64,000 bases of DNA from Brachionus rotundiformis (Eukaryota; Rotifera; Eurotatoria; Ploima; Brachionidae): positions 310,001 to 374,000 of the forward strand of contig JAESIW010000210.1 of the NCBI GenBank assembly GCA_016802295.1. The letters run 5' to 3'. The notes under the pieces were generated by a model. It was given only the letters and a program-made list of their open reading frames with translations, did no database searches and was not told the origin of the DNA. The position numbers and the translations under genes are program-made. Shown one piece after another: positions 1 through 9,655 of this stretch. The stretch's first letter is position 1. Every line of letters starts with the position of its first letter.

Positions 1-537
1 TACAAATACGGCGTATTATTTAGCAAACAATTTTTACAAAACATTATACAACAAAAAATACAATTGCTAAATTTAAATCCACAAACCATACATTATATGG
101 TTAGCAATAGCATACAATTTAAAGCCAACATTATTAAGCAAGATGAATTTGAAAAACACAACATACGCTACCTACTAAACCTAGGGCACACCTTAGGCCA
201 CGCCCTAGAAACCTACACAAACTACAAAACCATACCCCACGGCCACGCTGTAGCAATTGGTATTTACTTTATTGCAAAATTATGTAACAATATTAATATG
301 CTTAGTTTAAGTAGTTGTAATTATATTTGTAATAATCTTAATTTTGGTAGTTTACAAAAAAATTTACCCGCTAATATTAATATTAGCCAACTTATTACAA
401 TTATGTTAAAAGATAAAAAAAATTTGCACAACCACATAAACCTAGTGCTAATTAAAGATATAGAAAACTGTGTATTTACTAAAAATATAAATATACAACT
501 TATAACCACCACATTAAACAACCTATTAAAAAAGTAA
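1..537 (+). CDS. aroB: 3-dehydroquinate synthase, C-terminal part (cut by window edge)
   Basis: Shikimate pathway enzyme that cyclises DAHP to 3-dehydroquinate, in the cytosol, using NAD and a metal ion. The frame is open from base 1, so the N-terminal half lies outside the window. The visible part carries the family's C-terminal metal-binding signature: NLGHTLGHALE, followed by HGHAVAIG about 20 residues later. These supply the histidine ligands. A TTG at 64 could be mistaken for a start, but the upstream frame (YKYGVLF...) continues the AroB fold. The corC-like gene begins 4 bases after the stop, so the two are probably co-transcribed, as in many alphaproteobacteria. Confidence 0.93.
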   Translation, partial: YKYGVLFSKQFLQNIIQQKIQLLNLNPQTIHYMVSNSIQFKANIIKQDEFEKHNIRYLLNLGHTLGHALETYTNYKTIPHGHAVAIGIYFIAKLCNNINMLSLSSCNYICNNLNFGSLQKNLPANINISQLITIMLKDKKNLHNHINLVLIKDIENCVFTKNINIQLITTTLNNLLKK

Positions 538-541
538 AAAC

Positions 542-1816
542 ATGCTTACATATATTATAATTGCTATTATTTGTTTATTATTATCGGCGTTTTTTTCTGC
601 ATCTGAAACCGCCATTACGGCTTCTTCTAAGCCTTATTTGCTACACCAAGAACAAAAAGGCATTACCAGAGCAAAACTAATAAATAATATGTTAAAAAAT
701 TTTGATACCACCATAACTTGCCTACTTATAGGCAACAACCTAACCAATGTATTATTTACATCTATATTAACAGCATTGTTTATAAACCTATTTGGCGAAG
801 CTAACCTATACGCTTTTTCTTTAGCTATAGTAATAGTTATTTTAATTACTGCAGAAATTTTACCTAAAACTTTAGCGTTTGTTAACCCTACTAAATTGGC
901 TTTATGGTTGGCTCCGTTTATTTATGGTATTGTTGTGCTTATTACTCCGTTTGGTAAATTATTTTTATTAATTAACAAATTTATTACTAAGTATGTGTTG
1001 TTTGTAAATAAAAAAAGTAATAATTCTGGAGTTTTTAGCACAAAAGATAGCCTGCGTGGCGCTATAGATATGTTTGGCGAAAATACATCTGCCAGCACGC
1101 AAGAACACAAAGAAAAAGCCATGCTACACGGCGTGCTAGATTTACAAGAACTACAAGTAGCAGATATTATAAATCATCGTAAAGATGTTTATAGCATTAA
1201 TCTTAAACACAGCTACGAAGATATTATGCAAAAAATTTTAGCCAGCCCTTATACCTTAGTGCCGGTTTTTAATGCAGATAGCAACACTGTAAGCGGAGTT
1301 TTAAATGTTAAATCTTTTTTAAAAGATGTAGTTAAAAATATGCAAAATAACAATAAAGCCGCAGATATTAACAAGTATATTCAGCTACCTTATGTTGTGC
1401 CAGAAAGCAGTTTTGTGTTAAATTTATTAGAATCTTTTAAAGCCAAGCAAGAACGCATGGCAATTGTAGTAGACGAATACGGTAGCTTTATGGGTATTTT
1501 AACCTTGGGCGATATTTTAGAAGAAATTACCGGCGATTTATCTTCTAAAGAACAATCTAACACTAAAAATTCTATTGTGCAATCTAACAACAGCTACATT
1601 GTAGAAGGCGATTTAAAAATTAGAGACCTTAACCGCAAAATGAACTGGAAACTACCAGACGAAGAATTTACCACCGTTGCAGGTTTAATTTTGTACGAAA
1701 CTGGTAAAATTCCTAACAGCGGAAGCTCGTTTGCTTTTCATAATTTTAAGTTTACCATTTTAGAAAAAAGAAAACACCAATTAGTAAAAATAAAAATTAC
1801 CCCACTAAGTAATTAA
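542..1816 (+). CDS. CorC/HlyC-type transporter-associated protein (DUF21-CBS-CorC)
   Basis: Inner-membrane protein of 424 residues with the standard three-part layout. A DUF21/CNNM membrane domain (about residues 1-180, several hydrophobic helices, with the SASETA motif near the start) is followed by a CBS pair (about 200-320) and a C-terminal CorC_HlyC domain (about 340-424, containing EFTTVAGLIL). The family is linked to divalent cation (Mg/Co) efflux or homeostasis; the older 'haemolysin' name is misleading. The start is 4 bases after the aroB stop. The substrate cannot be told from sequence. Confidence 0.88.
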   Translation: MLTYIIIAIICLLLSAFFSASETAITASSKPYLLHQEQKGITRAKLINNMLKNFDTTITCLLIGNNLTNVLFTSILTALFINLFGEANLYAFSLAIVIVILITAEILPKTLAFVNPTKLALWLAPFIYGIVVLITPFGKLFLLINKFITKYVLFVNKKSNNSGVFSTKDSLRGAIDMFGENTSASTQEHKEKAMLHGVLDLQELQVADIINHRKDVYSINLKHSYEDIMQKILASPYTLVPVFNADSNTVSGVLNVKSFLKDVVKNMQNNNKAADINKYIQLPYVVPESSFVLNLLESFKAKQERMAIVVDEYGSFMGILTLGDILEEITGDLSSKEQSNTKNSIVQSNNSYIVEGDLKIRDLNRKMNWKLPDEEFTTVAGLILYETGKIPNSGSSFAFHNFKFTILEKRKHQLVKIKITPLSN

Positions 1817-1823
1817 GTAAAAA

Positions 1824-1881
1824 AAAAAGAAGTATTAAGTTGCTAATTAAAACAATTACAACCCTAAAAATACTTCTTTTT
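1824..1881. terminator. Possible bidirectional terminator (long loop)
   Basis: A perfect 13-bp inverted repeat, AAAAAGAAGTATT at 1824-1836 and AATACTTCTTTTT at 1869-1881, lies between the convergent corC-like and cstA-like genes. The arms give U-runs on both strands. The loop is long (32 nt) and the stem is AT-rich, so confidence is modest. Confidence 0.45.
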
Positions 1882-1919
1882 AATTTAACGGTTAAACCGC
1901 ACTATTAATTAATAGTTAG

Positions 1920-3311
1920 TTAGTTAACATATTTGCGTTTTATAACCAAAAACGCTATTGCTACAGTACAACCCATTGCTATAATGGTAGATACACCAAT
2001 ATTTAAGCCAAAGCCTATTGGGGCGTATAGTAAGTAAGTTATAACAACTGTTGTCATAAATATTGCAGGTAGCAAAGTAGCTAAAATATTTTTTTTATTT
2101 TGTAGTAAATAAGCCGTGGCTATCCATAATGTTATTGCCGCTAAAGTTTGGTTAGCAAAAGAAAAATAACGCCACAATAACTGAAAATCTATAAAAGTTA
2201 ACATTACAGAAACCGCAAAAAACGGAGCAATTATTAACACACGGTTAACCAGCTTTACTTGGTTAATTTTTAAATACTCTGCCAACATTAAACGCAAAGC
2301 CCTAAACGATGTTCCGCCCGAAGTTAAAGGTAACATTATTACCCCCAAAATTACAATTACACTTAACCAACTACCCAAAGCCGCTTTAGCCACATTGTTA
2401 ACCACTAACGAAGGCGTACCTTGATTAATTAAATCTAACAACGTATTGCCGTTTAACATAGCCAGTGTAATGCTTGCCCATACCAGTGCAATTATTGCCT
2501 CGCCTATCATCATACCATAAAATACGTATCTGGCTTGGTTTTCGTTTTGCAAGGTACGTGCAATTAACGGAGACTGCGTTGCATGAAAACCAGAAATAGC
2601 CCCGCACGATAATATTAAAAATAATAGCGGAAAAATTGGTAAACCTTGTGGGTGCAAGTTTTGTAAATTAACCTCTGGTATTTTTATGCCACTAAATAAT
2701 AAATAACCTAATAATAAAAAAGACCCCATTATAAACAAACCGCCTATAAATGGGTATATTTTACCAATAATTTGATTAATAGGCAAAATTGTTACCAACA
2801 TATAAAATCCAAAAATACCTGCAATAGCAACATATAAATTAATAAAGCTAAATAAATTTACCAATAAATTAGCCGGCCCAACCACAAACACAGTTGCCAC
2901 CAACAATAAAAGTAAAGCGGTAAAAAATTTAACTATATGTTTTGCTATATTGCCAAAATATTTTTGTGCCAACATAGGCAAAGTATAGCCATTATTACGT
3001 AACGAAATTACCCCTATGGTAAAATCGTGCACAGCACCAGCAAAAATTGCCCCTATAACTATCCATAGTAACACCACAGGGCCATATAACGCCGCTAGTA
3101 TTGGCCCAAACACCGGCCCAGTACCTGCTATGTTTAGTAATTGCACTATAGCATTTTTTTGTTTTGCCATTGGTACAAAATCTATATCATCTTTAAGCCT
3201 ATACGCAGGCGTTACATTGCTACTGTTTAAGTTTAATAATTTTGCTATGTATTTAGAATACAAAAAATACCCTAACAATAGTGCTACTATAGAAGTTAAA
3301 AAGGTAATCAT
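1920..3311 (-). CDS. cstA: CstA-family transporter (short form)
   Basis: Polytopic inner-membrane protein of 463 residues from the carbon starvation CstA/BtsT family. Characterised members import pyruvate or peptides. The family hallmarks are visible in the first third: the conserved AGTGPVFGPILAALYGP stretch, then GAVHDF, and later SCGAISGFHATQSPL and TSGGTSFRALR. The E. coli protein is about 700 residues, so this belongs to the short CstA subgroup and lacks the extra C-terminal region. Pyruvate import is plausible beside the many carbon-uptake genes here, but that is inference. Confidence 0.88.
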   Translation of the reverse strand: MITFLTSIVALLLGYFLYSKYIAKLLNLNSSNVTPAYRLKDDIDFVPMAKQKNAIVQLLNIAGTGPVFGPILAALYGPVVLLWIVIGAIFAGAVHDFTIGVISLRNNGYTLPMLAQKYFGNIAKHIVKFFTALLLLLVATVFVVGPANLLVNLFSFINLYVAIAGIFGFYMLVTILPINQIIGKIYPFIGGLFIMGSFLLLGYLLFSGIKIPEVNLQNLHPQGLPIFPLLFLILSCGAISGFHATQSPLIARTLQNENQARYVFYGMMIGEAIIALVWASITLAMLNGNTLLDLINQGTPSLVVNNVAKAALGSWLSVIVILGVIMLPLTSGGTSFRALRLMLAEYLKINQVKLVNRVLIIAPFFAVSVMLTFIDFQLLWRYFSFANQTLAAITLWIATAYLLQNKKNILATLLPAIFMTTVVITYLLYAPIGFGLNIGVSTIIAMGCTVAIAFLVIKRKYVN

Positions 3312-3338
3312 ATTTTGCCTTGTTGTTTAAGTTATTAA

Positions 3339-5222
3339 TTATTGTTGCGTGGTGTTTACACTAAACTTAGCAAAGCCATCTGCCGTTTTATTAACAAAAG
3401 TAAAATTACTGTATTTACCTTTACTAGCATTAGGAGATGTAAAAAATACAACATTATTAGTATTTTTTATATCTAATTGCCAGTTATTGTTAACACTTAC
3501 GTTTAAATTTTTTTGTGCCGTAATGTAATCTATTAATATAGCTTTATTTTCGGTGGCAGTATCTAACACTAAATTGCTACCGTTGGGGTTTATTATTGGG
3601 TTGGTGTCTGCTCTGTAATTATTAGTTGCAAACAAAAACTCATCGGTATCTTTAACAGCTACATTATTATATTGTAAATTTTTAATACGGTTTGCGTTGG
3701 TGTTTACTACTTTTAAACCGCTGTATTTAGCAGGTTGCGTAACATCTACGGTGTAAGTAACGCCATCTACCACATCGTATAAATAGCTAGGAATACTGTA
3801 ATTAATTAACACTTGCTCTGTGGTTGCATTAGGGTTAATGGTGTTAAAAATTTGGCTACCCCACTCTAAGTATTCTTTTAATTGCTTGCCGGTAACTTTT
3901 AGCACATGCAAAGTATTAGGGTAAACGTATAAATCTGTGGCGTTGCTGTAATTTATTTTACCTTTTTTTACTTCAATGTAATAATCTGGCCCCATTCTAC
4001 CGCCATTTTTAAATGCACTATGCCCAGATAACACAGGTAAATCTTTGTATTCTGCTAACGAAGATTCTTGTAGCTTTTTTATATATTCTATTTGTGCGGT
4101 GTTAACAATTTCTATAGTGTAATCATCTTTAACTAAGGCAAAATAATTGTTTAAATTGCTAGATAATTTAGCTATAGGTTTTTTAAAATATTTAATAGTA
4201 TTTTTTTGCTCTTTGGCTAAAAGCTTGTTAAACTCTTTGTCTTCTTTGTTGGTTTGTTGTAAGCTTACGGTAAAATCATCTAATACCCATTTACGATTTT
4301 TTAACACTAAGTTGCTTTCTATTACCCCTAGCACACTGCCGTAAAAACCTGCAATAACTACTGGTTTGTTGTTTATGGTGCCTTTGGTTGCATCTATTTG
4401 TTTTAAATCTTTATAATAAGTACTTTTTTCATTCGGAAAAGCCACATGTGTATGCCCGCCAATAATGTAGTCTACGTCTTTTATTTCTGCAATTTGGGTT
4501 AGTACGTTTTCTTTATTGTTAGCGTTTAACGAAATTCCAGAATGCACCAAAGCAATAACAACATCTGCCTGTTTTTTTAGTTCTTTACTGGCTTGTTTTA
4601 CTTCTTCTACCATATCGTTAACTATAATTTTGCCAGACAAATTAGCTTTATCCCATTGCATAATTTTTGGCGGAACCACACCAATAATTGCAAATTTAAC
4701 GTTATATTCTAAACCGTCGGTAGCTTTAATTTTTTTATTAAGTATTAAGTATTTAGTAAATCTGTGGTTATTGTTGGTGGTGTAAATATTGTGGTTAATT
4801 ATAGGTACTGTGGTATTTTTTACGGTATTGTCTAAAATATCTAACCCGTAGTTAAATTCGTGATTACCTAGGTTTATAGCATCGTAATTTAAATAACGCA
4901 TTGCCTTTATTATAGGGTGAACCTGCTTACTTAAATCTATATTTTTTACTACATATTCGGCAAATTCGCTACCCTGAATTAAATCGCCATTGTCTAGCAA
5001 AATAGCGTTATTGCCGTAAGTTGCTTTGTATTCTTTAATAAGTGAAGCTAAGCGGTTTAAACCAACTTTATTATTGGTAGCATTTTTGGTATAATTGTAG
5101 TTAAACATATGCCCGTGTAAATCGGTTGTGGTTAAAACTACCACTTTAGCCTTAATATCTATAGCGTGCAGTAACGATGTACTTAAAATAATTGTTAGTA
5201 ATAGTTTTATAATGTTTTTCAT
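3339..5222 (-). CDS. cpdB: Periplasmic 2',3'-cyclic-nucleotide phosphodiesterase / 5'-nucleotidase
   Basis: Secreted metallophosphoesterase of 627 residues with an N-terminal signal peptide (basic MKN, hydrophobic core, cut near SLLHA). The metallophosphatase domain shows TDLHGH, DNGDLIQG, GNHEFNYG and GGHTH metal-binding motifs in order. The C-terminal 5'-nucleotidase domain carries YPNTLHVLKVTG and DVVDGVTYTVDVTQPA, which fit CpdB better than UshA. It probably releases phosphate and nucleosides from nucleotides in the periplasm. The stop is 28 bases upstream of the cstA-like start, and the COQ10-like gene lies 3 bases upstream, so this may be one transcript. Confidence 0.87.
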   Translation of the reverse strand: MKNIIKLLLTIILSTSLLHAIDIKAKVVVLTTTDLHGHMFNYNYTKNATNNKVGLNRLASLIKEYKATYGNNAILLDNGDLIQGSEFAEYVVKNIDLSKQVHPIIKAMRYLNYDAINLGNHEFNYGLDILDNTVKNTTVPIINHNIYTTNNNHRFTKYLILNKKIKATDGLEYNVKFAIIGVVPPKIMQWDKANLSGKIIVNDMVEEVKQASKELKKQADVVIALVHSGISLNANNKENVLTQIAEIKDVDYIIGGHTHVAFPNEKSTYYKDLKQIDATKGTINNKPVVIAGFYGSVLGVIESNLVLKNRKWVLDDFTVSLQQTNKEDKEFNKLLAKEQKNTIKYFKKPIAKLSSNLNNYFALVKDDYTIEIVNTAQIEYIKKLQESSLAEYKDLPVLSGHSAFKNGGRMGPDYYIEVKKGKINYSNATDLYVYPNTLHVLKVTGKQLKEYLEWGSQIFNTINPNATTEQVLINYSIPSYLYDVVDGVTYTVDVTQPAKYSGLKVVNTNANRIKNLQYNNVAVKDTDEFLFATNNYRADTNPIINPNGSNLVLDTATENKAILIDYITAQKNLNVSVNNNWQLDIKNTNNVVFFTSPNASKGKYSNFTFVNKTADGFAKFSVNTTQQ

Positions 5223-5225
5223 TGC

Positions 5226-5669
5226 TTACTCCTTGGGTTGCTGGTTAATTTGGTTAATAAAGTAGGTTAGTATTTTTTGTTGTGCCACTAAAAAAATTTT
5301 ACCAAAAGCTGCAGATAATAATTTAGATTTAAAATCAAATTCTATAAAAAAATCTACTTGTGTGGTTTGTTCGGTTAGTTTGGTAAACGTCCATGTGCTA
5401 TATAAATGTTTAAAGGGGCCGTTTAGTAGCTCTACTACAATTTTTTGGTTAGGGTAAAAGGTGTCTTTAGTGGTAAAGGTTTCTTTGGTAACTTTAAAGT
5501 CTACTTCTACTAAATAGTGGCACACTAACGGAGTACTATTATTGCAAAATATTTGCTTAGTAGAAGATATCCAAGGAATAAAGTTAGGGTAATCTGTAAT
5601 GTTGGCAACTAAATTATACGCTGTTATAATGTTATGATCTATAATTATAGATTTTTTGTGCGTATACAT
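5226..5669 (-). CDS. COQ10/RatA-type START-domain protein
   Basis: Single START/SRPBCC domain of 147 residues (polyketide cyclase/COQ10 family). The hallmark start ('YNLVANITDYPNFIPW') corresponds to the family pattern of a 'V.DI..YP.F.PW' segment. In alphaproteobacteria and mitochondria this family binds ubiquinone and supports respiration. The RatA toxin name comes from a distant E. coli member and should not be taken as function here. The gene usually sits next to lipA/lpd in alphaproteobacteria. Here it is about 16 kb away and coupled to the CpdB-like gene (3-base gap). Confidence 0.85.
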   Translation of the reverse strand: MYTHKKSIIIDHNIITAYNLVANITDYPNFIPWISSTKQIFCNNSTPLVCHYLVEVDFKVTKETFTTKDTFYPNQKIVVELLNGPFKHLYSTWTFTKLTEQTTQVDFFIEFDFKSKLLSAAFGKIFLVAQQKILTYFINQINQQPKE

Positions 5670-5705
5670 GTATTACCTAAGTTTGTTTAGCTATTTTTGT
5701 TTAAA

Positions 5706-5783
5706 TGGGGCGAATGATGGGAATTGAACCCACGACCCCCTGAATCACAATCAGGTGCTCTAACCAACTGAGCTACAATCGCC
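5706..5783 (-). tRNA. tRNA-His (GTG)
   Basis: Reading the minus strand, a cloverleaf folds with D-arm GCTC...GAGC, anticodon stem CCTGA/TCAGG around ATT-GTG-AT, and T-arm GTGGG-TTCAATT-CCCAT. The acceptor GCGATTG pairs with CATTCGC with one T-T mismatch. A leading G at -1 opposite C73 is encoded, the classical tRNA-His identity pair, and the CCA end is also encoded (5706-5708). Anticodon GTG reads His codons. Confidence 0.96.
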
Positions 5784-5799
5784 ATATAAACAAATAAAT

Positions 5800-6831
5800 T
5801 TAATTACTACTTCCTATTTTAGTTATAGCTTCTTGTACTTTGGCTTTTGCGGCGGCTTGTTTTTCTCTTAAGTCTTTCTGAATAGCCAAATTAGCCTCTA
5901 ACCAATTTACACCCGTAGTACTTGCAATAGAGTATACATTAAAAGGCAAGGTACCTTCGTAACCAAATGCAGATATCATTAGTTCATCTTGCGGTATATT
6001 AATATTGTACCTGTACTCTATTCTTACATTTTTAATATTTTTATATAAATAAGTAACTAAAGTTTGCGTGTAAATAACTCTAGACTCTTTATAATCGTCA
6101 TCTTGATCCCAGTTTTTAACCGAGTTAGGATGGCTATAAACCACAATTAATACTTTTTGGTTAGGTGCAGTTTTTTTAACAAACTCTTGCAACAACAACC
6201 TATGCACAGTGGATATCTCTGCACCTTTAATATCGTCAGAATATCTTACTTTATTAGGTATATACTTATAAGCTGGGTTAACGTCTTTGGCTTCTTTTGC
6301 AATATCTTGGGCGTTATCTAACTTTAACAATATTAAAGGTATATTGTTAAAAACAAATAAGTTATCTGCTATAAATTCGTTATCTTGATCTATTTCTTTT
6401 AAATCTAAATCTCTACTTGCATTAAAAAAGCTAGTAATAAAAGACTTATTTACTTCTTTTTCATCTGCAGGCGAGCCATATTCGGCTTGCATAACGTCTA
6501 AATATTCTTCGTACGTTGCGTATTCAAAATTTTCTTTAGGTTGCAACTGTAATTTAGCACTAGGCTTATTAACAAAAGGAACTTCTTTAACGGTTAAGCC
6601 TTCTAAGTCTTCTACTAAAACATCTTCCACTTCTTCGTCTTTTTTTAGGTCATTAACTACCGAATCTGTAGAGCTATTTTTGTTTATTTCTGCTGTTGCC
6701 TCTGTATCTTTATTAGCATCTTGTACAACATTGGCATTTTGTTGAGCCGAAGCATCAACTGCTTTTTTACTAAAAAAGCATCCAGACATTAACAAAACCA
6801 ACAAAATAAAAATATAATTTTTTGCGTACAT
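5800..6831 (-). CDS. Lipoprotein of unknown function
   Basis: Not a protein I recognise. The N-terminus is a type II (lipoprotein) signal ending in the lipobox LMSG|C at residue 18. A low-complexity linker rich in Asp, Glu, Lys and Ala follows (about residues 20-90), then a globular part of about 250 residues. A stretch near residues 200-270 (VLIVVYSHPN...SRVIYTQTLVTYLYKNI...IEYRYN) has the beta-alpha-beta feel of an OmpA/MotB-like peptidoglycan-binding domain, but the diagnostic residues are not clear. Probably anchored in a membrane facing the periplasm. It stands alone between tRNA-His and dxs. Confidence 0.75.
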   Translation of the reverse strand: MYAKNYIFILLVLLMSGCFFSKKAVDASAQQNANVVQDANKDTEATAEINKNSSTDSVVNDLKKDEEVEDVLVEDLEGLTVKEVPFVNKPSAKLQLQPKENFEYATYEEYLDVMQAEYGSPADEKEVNKSFITSFFNASRDLDLKEIDQDNEFIADNLFVFNNIPLILLKLDNAQDIAKEAKDVNPAYKYIPNKVRYSDDIKGAEISTVHRLLLQEFVKKTAPNQKVLIVVYSHPNSVKNWDQDDDYKESRVIYTQTLVTYLYKNIKNVRIEYRYNINIPQDELMISAFGYEGTLPFNVYSIASTTGVNWLEANLAIQKDLREKQAAAKAKVQEAITKIGSSN

Positions 6832-6900
6832 TGTGTTTAATTTTTAATTTTTATAAAACTAACTAATATATAGTTTAACGTATTATTTTAATAAAACAAA

Positions 6901-8760
6901 TTATTTTTTTAATAATTGTAAAATTTTATTTGCAATGCTTTCGGCATTTAACCCGCAAGCCTTTATTTGCTGTGCTATAGAGGCTTGTTGTAAAAACTTT
7001 TTACTAACGTATAAATTGTTAACTAATACGTTGTTTAATAAATTATTTTTGTTTACAGTGTGTAAAACTTTTGCCCCAAAAATATTATCCATACCTTCTT
7101 CTAGCGTTAATATTACAGAATGATTTTTTGCTAAATCTACTATTAAATCTTCATCTAGCGGGCTTAAAAACCTTGCATCTGCTATGGTGCAGTTAATATT
7201 ATGATTTTTTAGTATATTGTTGGCTTTAAACGCTTGTAGTAAAATTTCGCCCAAGCCTATAATTGCAACTTGTTGGCCTGTGTGCAAAACGCAACCTTTG
7301 CCGTGTTGTAACGCAGGTAAATTGCTTATATAGTTAGTGTGGCTAATGGCGTTGGCTCGGTTAAAACGCAAACTAATTGGCTTGTTGTGGTTTGCCATAA
7401 GGCTAAGCATTTGTGTAATGTTTTCGGCAAAAACCGAAGCCATAACCGTAAAGTTTGGCAAACAACCTAGCATGCTATAATCGTGCAAACCTGCGTGGGT
7501 GCAACCGTCTGCCCCAACAAAACCGCCACGGTCTAGCACAAATTTAACTGGTAGTTCTTCTATTGTAACATCGTGTATTATTTGGTCGTAACAGCGTTGT
7601 AAAAATGTAGAATAAATACAAACAAACGGCTTTAAGCCTGCTTTTGCAAGCCCTGCGGCAAAACCTACGGCGTGTTGTTCTGCTATGCCTACATCAAACA
7701 TTTTAGTTTTGTGGTGTTTAGCAAACTCGCTAAGCCCAGTGCCAGAAGGCATTGCGGCGGTAATTGCCACTATTTTGCTATCTGTATTGGCTAAAGTAGT
7801 TAAAGTATTGGCAAATAAATTAGTATTGCTTATAGTGTTTGGTTGTTTAATTTCGGTAGAATACGCATGCATAGATTTTTTATTTTCGTGCTGTAAACCA
7901 TAGCCTTTGGTGGTGTTAACGTGTAGTAAAATAGGCTTGGTTGGTTTGCTATTTTTTATATTTTCTAAAATATTGCACATAAGCTCTATGTTGTGGCCGT
8001 CTATTGGCCCATAGTACTGAAAACCCAAGTTACTAAACAAAGCGTTATGGTTGGTAATGCTAAATAAATTGTTTATATTATTGCTTAAAATTTGGTTAGA
8101 ATTATTAAACAGTTTTTTTTCTACTTTTTTGTTTAACTTATTAAATATTTTTTTTACCCCTTTTAACGCAGGTAATGTACGCACTTTAGTTAAATAATTA
8201 TGCAAAGCCCCTACACTGTTGGCTATAGACATATTGTTATCGTTTAAAATTACAATATTATTATAATTGGTGCTACCTAGGTGGTTTAAAGCTTCTAGTG
8301 CCATACCTGCGGCTATAGAAGCATCGCCAATAACAGAAATTACAAAACCGTTGTTATTTTGCATGCTTTGCCCTACTTTTAAGCCCATTGCGGTAGAAAT
8401 ACTAGTAGAACTATGCCCGCCGGTAAATAAATCAAACTCGCTTTCTTGTGGGTGGCTAAAGCCAGATATTCCGTTGTATTGCCTTAGGGTAGTAAAGCTA
8501 TTTTTACGGTTGGTTAAAATTTTATACGCATAAGCTTGGTGTCCAATATCCCATACTATTTTGTTATTATCTAAATTAAAAGTTTTTAGCAAAGCCAAGG
8601 TTAAATCTACCGTGGCTAAAGGCGAACCTAAATGCCCGCCGTTGGTGGTTACTACTTGTATTATGTAGTTTACAATTTCTGCAGAAAGCTGTTGTAGTTG
8701 TTTGTGGTTTAAGCCAGATAAATCTTTGTAATTTGTAATATTATTTAAAATGTTTACCAT
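6901..8760 (-). CDS. dxs: 1-deoxy-D-xylulose-5-phosphate synthase
   Basis: First enzyme of the MEP isoprenoid pathway. It condenses pyruvate and glyceraldehyde 3-phosphate with thiamine diphosphate in the cytosol. The 619 residues match the family length. Seen in order: GGHLGSPLA (active-site His), DIGHQAYAYK, the ThDP/Mg motif GDASIAAGMALEALN...NDNNMSI, the transketolase-like DVGIAEQHAVGFAAGLA, and DRGGFVGADGCTHAG. It starts 1 base from the ispA stop on the same strand, so the two are co-translated. ispG in this window is a later step of the same pathway. Confidence 0.97.
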   Translation of the reverse strand: MVNILNNITNYKDLSGLNHKQLQQLSAEIVNYIIQVVTTNGGHLGSPLATVDLTLALLKTFNLDNNKIVWDIGHQAYAYKILTNRKNSFTTLRQYNGISGFSHPQESEFDLFTGGHSSTSISTAMGLKVGQSMQNNNGFVISVIGDASIAAGMALEALNHLGSTNYNNIVILNDNNMSIANSVGALHNYLTKVRTLPALKGVKKIFNKLNKKVEKKLFNNSNQILSNNINNLFSITNHNALFSNLGFQYYGPIDGHNIELMCNILENIKNSKPTKPILLHVNTTKGYGLQHENKKSMHAYSTEIKQPNTISNTNLFANTLTTLANTDSKIVAITAAMPSGTGLSEFAKHHKTKMFDVGIAEQHAVGFAAGLAKAGLKPFVCIYSTFLQRCYDQIIHDVTIEELPVKFVLDRGGFVGADGCTHAGLHDYSMLGCLPNFTVMASVFAENITQMLSLMANHNKPISLRFNRANAISHTNYISNLPALQHGKGCVLHTGQQVAIIGLGEILLQAFKANNILKNHNINCTIADARFLSPLDEDLIVDLAKNHSVILTLEEGMDNIFGAKVLHTVNKNNLLNNVLVNNLYVSKKFLQQASIAQQIKACGLNAESIANKILQLLKK

Positions 8761-8761
8761 A

Positions 8762-9652
8762 TTAACTACCTGCTGTTTTATTGCTTAATATATATTGTAA
8801 TAGATTACTTAGTTCGTTATTTGTTAAATTTAAGTTAGCGTTTAAGTTATCTATAATTTTATTAATTTTAACCACAAAATTATTTAAAATTTTATCTGCT
8901 TGTTGTGTGCCTGCAACGTTGTAAATATTTATTGCTTTGTTGTTGGCTTTGTCGGTTTCTTTGTCTTTATAGTCGTCTATTATTTGCCAAATTAAGCCTA
9001 AATATTGGCAATATAGCATAATATCGTTGTTAAGAATATTGCTTGGTATATTTTTTACATTGGCTATTTTGCAAACTATAGCCCCGCACAATGCAAACAT
9101 TTTAGCGGTTTTTAACAAATGAATATTTAACACATCTGCAATATCTTGCTGGGTGTTGCCACTTAAGGTAAATTGTAAATCTAGCACTTGCCCAGAAATT
9201 AAATTATAAGTGCCCGCATACATAGAAACCAAGTAGATTATTTCTAGCTTATCTGTAGGCATAATTTCTAGTTTAGGGCTACTTAAGTGCATAAAAACTT
9301 GGCTTTGCAAAGCATCGCCACTTAAAACGGCTAAACTTTCAGAAAAAGCTTTGTGTGCACTGGGTTTGCCACGTCTAAGGTCGTCGTTATCCATACATGG
9401 CAGGTCGTCATGCACTAGGGTGTAGGTATGCATAAGTTCTACACAAGCCCCTAAGTGCAATATTGCTTGCGAATTAGCATTTAAAATATTACCTAAATAG
9501 TGCATTAAAAATGGTCTAAATCTTTTACCGCCACCTAATACCGAATATTGCATTACTTTAATTATTTGGCTACTATCTGATGTTAGTTCTTTTAGTAAAT
9601 CTTGCAATTTAGATTCTACTGTAATGCTAAAATTTTTAATTTCGTTGTGCAT
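8762..9652 (-). CDS. ispA: Polyprenyl (farnesyl) diphosphate synthase
   Basis: Trans-prenyltransferase of 296 residues that joins IPP units to allylic diphosphates, giving farnesyl diphosphate for quinone and undecaprenyl synthesis. The first aspartate-rich motif is DDLPCMDNDDLRRGKPS and the second is DDYKD, both binding Mg-diphosphate. GGGKRFRP near residue 40 is the IPP-binding segment. Immediately upstream of dxs (1-base gap) and 3 bases downstream of a methyltransferase-like gene. In many alphaproteobacteria xseB precedes ispA; here xseB is separate and on the other strand. Confidence 0.95.
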   Translation of the reverse strand: MHNEIKNFSITVESKLQDLLKELTSDSSQIIKVMQYSVLGGGKRFRPFLMHYLGNILNANSQAILHLGACVELMHTYTLVHDDLPCMDNDDLRRGKPSAHKAFSESLAVLSGDALQSQVFMHLSSPKLEIMPTDKLEIIYLVSMYAGTYNLISGQVLDLQFTLSGNTQQDIADVLNIHLLKTAKMFALCGAIVCKIANVKNIPSNILNNDIMLYCQYLGLIWQIIDDYKDKETDKANNKAINIYNVAGTQQADKILNNFVVKINKIIDNLNANLNLTNNELSNLLQYILSNKTAGS

Positions 9653-9655
9653 GGT

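Noticed and set aside
3016..3330. Plus-strand ORF inside the cstA-like gene
   Set aside because: Antisense shadow of a well-supported membrane protein gene.
5226..5669. RatA toxin of a toxin-antitoxin pair
   Set aside because: The COQ10/START family is a respiratory ubiquinone-binding protein in alphaproteobacteria, and no antitoxin (RatB) gene is adjacent.
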